From Streptomyces melanogenes (lineage in GTDB: Bacteria > Actinomycetota > Actinomycetes > Streptomycetales > Streptomycetaceae), in contig NZ_BMTS01000008.1 of NCBI RefSeq assembly GCF_014649795.1, positions 1-64,000 on the forward strand: a stretch of DNA of 64,000 nt. Direction: 5' to 3'. Position numbers and translations under genes: made by a program. Of this stretch, positions 59,640 through 64,000 are shown in pieces (positions within the stretch are counted from its first letter, which is position 1; the number at the start of each line of letters is the position of its first letter). The notes below the pieces were generated by a model. It was not told where the DNA came from. It made no database searches and was given only the letters and a program-made list of their open reading frames with translations.

Positions 59640-60665
59640 CTACGCCTCCTCCTTCTTGGCCCGGCTCGGCTGCACCCGCTTGGGCTCCCCCGGCATCTTG
59701 GGGTAGTCCGGCGGGTACGGCATGTCGCCCAGCCGGTGCTCGTGCTCGTCGCGGGCGGCCAGCTCCAGCAGCGGCTCCAGGCCGAAGGCGTGCTCCTCCA
59801 TGTCCGCGTGGACGTCGCCCACCTCGGCGTACCGCACGGGCATGGTCTTCAGGTCGAAGTCCTTGGGGTGGACGTCGTCGAGCTCGTCCCAGCGCAGCGG
59901 CGCGGAGACCGGGGCGTGCGGTTTGGGGCGGACCGAGTAGGCGGAGGCGATGGTGCGGTCGCGGGCCGTCTGGTTGTAGTCGACGAAGATCCGCTCGCCG
60001 CGCTCCTCCTTCCACCACGCGGTGGTGACCTTCCCCGCCATGCGCCGCTCCAGCTCGCGCCCGATGGCGATGGCGCAGCGGCGCACCTCGGTGAAGGTCC
60101 AGCGCGGCTCGATCGGGACGAAGACGTGGATGCCGCGGCCGCCGGACGTCTTGGGCCAGCCTTGGATACCCGACTCGGCCAGCAGGGCGCGCAGTTCGTG
60201 GGCGACCGGCACCGCGTCGTCGAAGTCGGTGCCGGGCTGCGGGTCGAGGTCGATGCGGAGTTCGTCGGGGTGGTCGGTGGCCGCGCGCCGCACCGGCCAC
60301 GGGTGGAAGGTGAGGCAGCCCAGGTTGGCGGCCCACAGCACGGCGGCGGGCTCGGTCGGGCAGATCTCGTCGGCGTGGCGGCCGCTGGGGAAGGAGATGC
60401 GGGCAGTGGGGATCCACTCGGGCAGGTTCTTGGGGGCCCGCTTCTGGAAGAAGGACTCGCCGTCGACGCCGTCGGGGTAGCGCTCCAGGGTGGTCGGGCG
60501 GTCGCGCAGGGCGCGGGTGATCCCGTCGGCGACGGCCAGGTAGTACGTGGCCACGTCCAGCTTGGTGTAGCCGCGCTCCGGGAAGTACACCTTGTTCGGG
60601 TTGGACAGCCGGACGGCCCGTCCGGCCACGTCCAGCTCGACGGCCTCGCCCTTGCTCGTGCCCAT
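59640..60665 (-). CDS. ligD: LigD-type polymerase (primase-like) domain protein
   Basis: Stand-alone archaeo-eukaryotic-primase-like polymerase of 341 residues, the gap-filling enzyme of bacterial non-homologous end joining. The catalytic aspartates are D139 and D141 (RIDLDPQPG), with SGGRGIHVFVPI providing the histidine of the triphosphate site and the third acidic residue in IFVDYNQTARD. The nuclease and ligase domains of full LigD are absent; the ligase is encoded divergently 65 bases away. ATG at 60665. It ends five bases after the IclR gene. Confidence 0.92.
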   Translation of the reverse strand: MGTSKGEAVELDVAGRAVRLSNPNKVYFPERGYTKLDVATYYLAVADGITRALRDRPTTLERYPDGVDGESFFQKRAPKNLPEWIPTARISFPSGRHADEICPTEPAAVLWAANLGCLTFHPWPVRRAATDHPDELRIDLDPQPGTDFDDAVPVAHELRALLAESGIQGWPKTSGGRGIHVFVPIEPRWTFTEVRRCAIAIGRELERRMAGKVTTAWWKEERGERIFVDYNQTARDRTIASAYSVRPKPHAPVSAPLRWDELDDVHPKDFDLKTMPVRYAEVGDVHADMEEHAFGLEPLLELAARDEHEHRLGDMPYPPDYPKMPGEPKRVQPSRAKKEEA

Positions 60666-60730
60666 GCAGGCCACGGTAGGCGCGAGCCGCAAATGGCGCA
60701 TATCGGCACAGTCCGGTGAGAATCAATGGC

Positions 60731-61801
60731 ATGGATCTGCCGGTGATGCCGCCCCTGAAGCCGATGCTCGCCAAGTCGGTGGCCAGGATTCCGCCCGGGA
60801 TGCAGTACGAGGCGAAGTGGGACGGCTTCCGTGCGATCGTGCACCGCGACGGCGACGAGATCGTCATCGGCAGCCGCAACGGCAAGCCCCTGACCCGCTA
60901 CTTCCCCGAGCTGGCCGAGGCACTGAAGGAGCGGCTGCCGCAGCGCTGTGTGGTGGACGGCGAGATCGTCATCGTCCACGAGGGGCGGCTCGACTTCGAC
61001 CGGCTCACCGAGCGCATCCACCCGGCCGCCTCCCGGGTGAAGCTGCTGGCCGAGCAGACCCCGGCCAGCTTCGTCGCCTTCGACCTGCTGGCGCTCGGCG
61101 ACGACTCGCTGCTCGACAATCCGCTCAGCGAGCGCCGGGCTGCCCTGGCCGGGGCCCTGACCGGCGTCACGGCGCCGGTGCACCTGGCGCCCGCCACCAC
61201 GGACGCGGCCGAGGCCCAGGAGTGGTTCGAGCGGTACGAGGGCGCCGGGCTCGACGGGGTGGTGGCCAAGCCGCTCGATCTGCGCTACCGCCCGGACGCC
61301 CGGCTGATGTACAAGATCAAGCACGAGCGCACGGCCGACGTGGTGGTGGCGGGCTACCGCTTCCACAAGAGCGGCCCCGCCGTCGGCTCGCTCCTGCTCG
61401 GCCTGTACGACGCCTCCGGCGCCCTCCAGCACGTCGGGGTCTGTGCGGCCTTCCCGATGAAGCGGCGGGCCGAGCTGATCGAGGAGCTGGCACCGCTGCT
61501 CCTTGAGGACCCGGTGGGCGGCGGGCACCCCTGGGCGGCCTGGCTGGACGAGGCCGCCCACGAGGGCGCCCGGCTGCCCGGCGCGCAGAGCCGCTGGACC
61601 GGCAAGAAGGACCTGTCGTGGGTGGCGCTGCGGCCGGAGCGGGTGTGCGAGGTGGCGTACGACCACATGGAGGGCGACCGCTTCCGGCACACCGCCCAGT
61701 TCCGCCGCTGGCGCCCGGACCGGTCCCCCGACAGCTGTACGTACACCCAGCTGGAGGAACCGGTCAGCTACGACCTGGCCCAGGTGCTGTCGGGCGGGTA
61801 A
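60731..61801 (+). CDS. ATP-dependent DNA ligase (LigC/LigD ligase type)
   Basis: DNA ligase of 356 residues. The adenylated lysine is K29 in EAKWDGFRA, followed by SRNGKPLT (motif Ia), VVDGEIVIV (motif III), GLDGVVAKPL (motif IV) and MYKIKHERTADVVVAGY (motif V); an OB-fold ends with FRRWRPD. It seals breaks after the polymerase encoded divergently. ATG at 60731 has GGTGAG nine bases upstream; an in-frame GTG at 60716 would add five residues. No Ku gene is in the window. Confidence 0.93.
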   Translation: MDLPVMPPLKPMLAKSVARIPPGMQYEAKWDGFRAIVHRDGDEIVIGSRNGKPLTRYFPELAEALKERLPQRCVVDGEIVIVHEGRLDFDRLTERIHPAASRVKLLAEQTPASFVAFDLLALGDDSLLDNPLSERRAALAGALTGVTAPVHLAPATTDAAEAQEWFERYEGAGLDGVVAKPLDLRYRPDARLMYKIKHERTADVVVAGYRFHKSGPAVGSLLLGLYDASGALQHVGVCAAFPMKRRAELIEELAPLLLEDPVGGGHPWAAWLDEAAHEGARLPGAQSRWTGKKDLSWVALRPERVCEVAYDHMEGDRFRHTAQFRRWRPDRSPDSCTYTQLEEPVSYDLAQVLSGG

Positions 61802-61810
61802 CCCGCAGGC

Positions 61811-62869
61811 TCACCCGTTGCGACGGGCGATCACCCGGTACGCGTTGGAGAACCGGGTCCGCCGCACCAGCGGGTTGAGCAGCTGGTCGAGGCCGTACAC
61901 CGCGATCAGCACCGGCAGGAACGCCCACACCAGCGCGAACCGGACGGCCCGTGCGGCGCGCCCGGGGCGGTGCGGCAGCCAGGGCGCGTCGTCGCGCGGC
62001 AGCAGCCGGTCGAACAGGAACCAGGTGGCGCACACCAGGTCGGCCGGGATGTGGGCGTCGCGCCGCTCGGCCACCTCGACGGTGAAGCCGAGCTCGCGCA
62101 GCCGCCGGCACAGGTTGCCCATCGGGACCATGTTCAGGTGCTGGGGCTGGAACCAGGGCAGCCAGAGCCGGCCGAGCAGCCGCCCCGAGAGCGACTCGGG
62201 GTCGGGGACCTCGATCAGCAGGTGCCCGCCGGGCGCCAACGCCCGGTGCGCGGCAGCGAGTTCGCGGTGCGGGTCGAGGGTGTGCTCCAGGTAGTGGAAC
62301 ATGCTGACGGCGTCGTAGCGGCCCGCCATCTCCTCGGCGAGCTCCACGAACAGGCCCCGGTAGGCCTCCTCGATGCGGCCCTCCTTGGCCGCGAGCTCGA
62401 CGCCCTCGCCCATGTCGAGGCCGTCGAACCGGGTGTCGGGCAGCACCTCCTTGGCGGTGGCGCAGAAGTGGCCGAGCGAGGTGCCGACGTCCAGCCACCG
62501 GCCGGGCAGGGCGACGCGCCGCAGTGCGCGGGCGCTGCGACGGAACCGCTTCTTGCTGCCGTTGCCCTCGAACATCTTGGCGGTCGTCTCGGCGCCGAGT
62601 CCGTCGTAGAAGTCCCGGTAGTAGAAGTCCAGGCCCTCCTGGCTCAGCCGCGGGTTCTGGAATATGTGACCGCAGCCGCGGCACCGGTCGAGGACGAACT
62701 CGCCGGGCTTGCCCTGGATGAGGTCCGTGGTGCGGAACTTGCGGCGCAGGTCCGTGCCCAGGCACCAGGGGCAGTCGGTGCGCGCCGGCAGGAAGAAGCG
62801 GCCGGTGCCACGGGCCAGTTCGTCCTGGTACGACGGGCGGAGTTCGGCGATCCGTTCGCTGTCGGGCAT
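61811..62869 (-). CDS. Class I SAM-dependent methyltransferase with N-terminal zinc ribbon
   Basis: Protein of 352 residues. Two CxxC pairs (C33-C36 in DCPWCLG and C63-C66 in DRCRGCGH) form a zinc ribbon. The methyltransferase core has WLDVGTSLGHFCATA as the SAM motif and FHYLEHTLDPHREL with PGGHLLIEVPDPE. A hydrophobic C-terminal stretch (FALVWAFLPVLIAVYGLDQL) suggests membrane attachment. Such ribbon-methyltransferases often modify nucleotide sugars or surface glycans. It begins 23 bases after the glycosyltransferase and is probably cotranscribed. Confidence 0.88.
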   Translation of the reverse strand: MPDSERIAELRPSYQDELARGTGRFFLPARTDCPWCLGTDLRRKFRTTDLIQGKPGEFVLDRCRGCGHIFQNPRLSQEGLDFYYRDFYDGLGAETTAKMFEGNGSKKRFRRSARALRRVALPGRWLDVGTSLGHFCATAKEVLPDTRFDGLDMGEGVELAAKEGRIEEAYRGLFVELAEEMAGRYDAVSMFHYLEHTLDPHRELAAAHRALAPGGHLLIEVPDPESLSGRLLGRLWLPWFQPQHLNMVPMGNLCRRLRELGFTVEVAERRDAHIPADLVCATWFLFDRLLPRDDAPWLPHRPGRAARAVRFALVWAFLPVLIAVYGLDQLLNPLVRRTRFSNAYRVIARRNG

Positions 62870-62892
62870 GTGCGTCCCTCTCTGTGGGGGCT

Positions 62893-64000
62893 CTATCGGG
62901 GGCGCCCGGCGACGGGCGCCGCGGCGGCGAGCTTTTCGAGGTGGGTGGCGGCGGCCGACTCGCCGCCGGCGGCGCGGAAGGCGTCCCGGACGCGGCGGGC
63001 CGCGTCCCGGTAGCCCGGCTCGGTCACCACCGCGTCCAGGGCCGCGCCGATCCGCTCGCGCCCCGCCCGCGCGAACTTCACCCGCACCCCGGCTCCGGCG
63101 CCCACCACTTGGGACGCCACGACCGGCTGGTCGTCCCGGATCGGCGCGACCACCAGCGGCACCCCGTGCCACAGCGCCTCGGTGACGGTGTTGTGCCCGG
63201 CGTGGCAGACGACCGCCGACATCCGCTCTAGGAGGGCGACTTGCGGCAGCTGGGCCCTGACCAGCACATCGGGCCCGGGCGGCAGCGCCCCGAGCAGCCC
63301 GCCGGGGTCGCAGACCACCGCCCGCAGCTGTCCGGTGCGGGCGCGGACCGCCGCGACGCTCTCGGCGAGGAAGCGGCCGCCCGCGTCGGTGTTGGCCGTG
63401 CCGAGCGTGATCAGGACCGCCGCCGTGCCCGGCGCCAGGTCCAGCCACTGCCAGGGGAAGTCCCCGGCGGCGGTGCGCCGGACGGCCAGTGCGGGTCCGA
63501 CGAACCGCAGGTCCGTCTCGGGGGTGGTGTACGGGCCGGTCAGCTCGGGGGTGGTGAAGGCGAGGGTGAGGGCCGGGGAGAAGCGCGGGTCGTGGGTGGC
63601 GGCCGGGTCGCCGATGCGCCGCCTCAGCTCGCCGAGCAGCCCGGTGAGCCAGCTGTGCACACCGGGCAGTCCGGCCATGCTGTCGGTGAGCTCGGCCGAG
63701 GTGGTCGACGAGGTCGCGAAGGGCACACCGAGCCGCTCCGCCACCAGGGCGCCCGCCACGGTCTGCTGGTCGGCCACCACCACGTCCGGGCCGAACGCGG
63801 CGATCGCCGCCTCCACCCCGGGCGCCATCGCCTCGGCGAGCGGGCCGAGGAAGTCGGCCCACAGGAACTTCAGCGCCGCCACTCCGCGCAGCTGCGGCGG
63901 CCGTCCCGCGAGGCGGTCGGGCCCGGCGCAGGCATAGACCCGGGGCCGCTCCCCCACCAGCCGCTCGACGATCGCGGGCCGCCCCGCCCACGCCACCTCG
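62893..64000 (-). CDS. GT1-family (macrolide/UDP-glycosyltransferase-like) glycosyltransferase, N-terminal end missing
   Basis: At least 369 codons of a GT-B glycosyltransferase. The last bases of the window still read in frame as EVAWAGRP, the usual first helix region after the Gly-rich N-terminus, so only about 20-35 residues should be missing. The C-terminal donor domain has LITLGTANTDAGG and HAGHNTVTEALWHGVPLVVA with RDDQP, the MGT pattern. The acceptor may be a lipid, polyketide or carotenoid. It precedes the methyltransferase on the same strand. Confidence 0.88.
   Translation of the reverse strand, partial: EVAWAGRPAIVERLVGERPRVYACAGPDRLAGRPPQLRGVAALKFLWADFLGPLAEAMAPGVEAAIAAFGPDVVVADQQTVAGALVAERLGVPFATSSTTSAELTDSMAGLPGVHSWLTGLLGELRRRIGDPAATHDPRFSPALTLAFTTPELTGPYTTPETDLRFVGPALAVRRTAAGDFPWQWLDLAPGTAAVLITLGTANTDAGGRFLAESVAAVRARTGQLRAVVCDPGGLLGALPPGPDVLVRAQLPQVALLERMSAVVCHAGHNTVTEALWHGVPLVVAPIRDDQPVVASQVVGAGAGVRVKFARAGRERIGAALDAVVTEPGYRDAARRVRDAFRAAGGESAAATHLEKLAAAAPVAGRPR

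Noticed and set aside
1..64000. tRNA, rRNA, CRISPR arrays, insertion sequences and integrase sites
   Set aside because: No cloverleaf-like tract ending in CCA context, regularly spaced repeats, transposase or integrase frame was recognised by eye; a covariance-model scan would be needed to exclude small RNAs.

Overview
The window is chromosomal DNA from a Streptomyces or a very close relative. Evidence: very high G+C with strong third-position GC bias, GTG/TTG starts, and family markers such as WhiB-like, SsgA-like, squalene-hopene cyclase with the HpnCDE route, a secreted M1 peptidase and DUF6380. Gene content and order match, from memory, the S. coelicolor SCO6707-SCO6767 arm region read in descending order. 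No rRNA, tRNA, CRISPR array, phage or transposase was seen. About 57 protein genes were identified, two of them cut by the window edges.

Layout. 1-8493 (minus): one tightly overlapping hopanoid operon, hpnC-hpnD-small DUF6380 ORF-hpnE-polyprenyl diphosphate synthase-shc-hpnG-hpnH-ispG. 8905-15938 (minus): a second operon with a sugar/polyol nucleotidyltransferase, a glycerol-1-phosphate-dehydrogenase-like enzyme, two CDP-alcohol phosphotransferases, a family 2 glycosyltransferase and a TagGH-like ABC exporter; this looks like synthesis and export of an unidentified phosphodiester-linked surface molecule. 16381-18106 (plus): zinc exporter zitB with a Zur-like box, then idi. 18081-25271: a regulatory ATPase, an HdeD-like membrane protein, a crotonase, two DJ-1/GlxA proteins, an SCO6745-type protein under a TetR-style operator, and tex. 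25416-32913 (minus): a processive glycosyltransferase, a UDP-GlcNAc 2-epimerase, a soluble PAS histidine kinase with OmpR regulator, an ABC-F protein and an uncharacterised protein. 32979-42127: a FAD oxidase, three secreted peptidases, a LacI regulator, an MpaB-like oxygenase and a secreted sphingomyelinase-type phosphodiesterase.

42227-48748: a MerR regulator facing a four-gene acyl-CoA catabolic operon (AMACR-like racemase, acyl-CoA dehydrogenase, thiolase, FadB). 48883-53509: small housekeeping proteins, endonuclease V, YciI, a beta-propeller protein and ssgD. 53553-55439: an ABC-F antibiotic-resistance gene with what looks like a complete induction leader: WblC/WhiB7-type promoter, three-codon leader ORF and mutually exclusive RNA pairings, one of which covers the ribosome binding site. 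55616-64000: an acyl-ACP desaturase with repeated operators, a GMC oxidoreductase, a WhiB-like protein, an IclR regulator, a divergent LigD-polymerase/ATP-ligase end-joining pair, and a methyltransferase next to a glycosyltransferase that runs off the window.

The most interesting points are the ABC-F leader, the G1P-type CDP-alcohol cluster (including a probable CTG start codon and a transferase lacking one canonical aspartate), several clean operator palindromes, and dispersed short Streptomyces repeats. All functional calls come from reading translated motifs; no database search was run.
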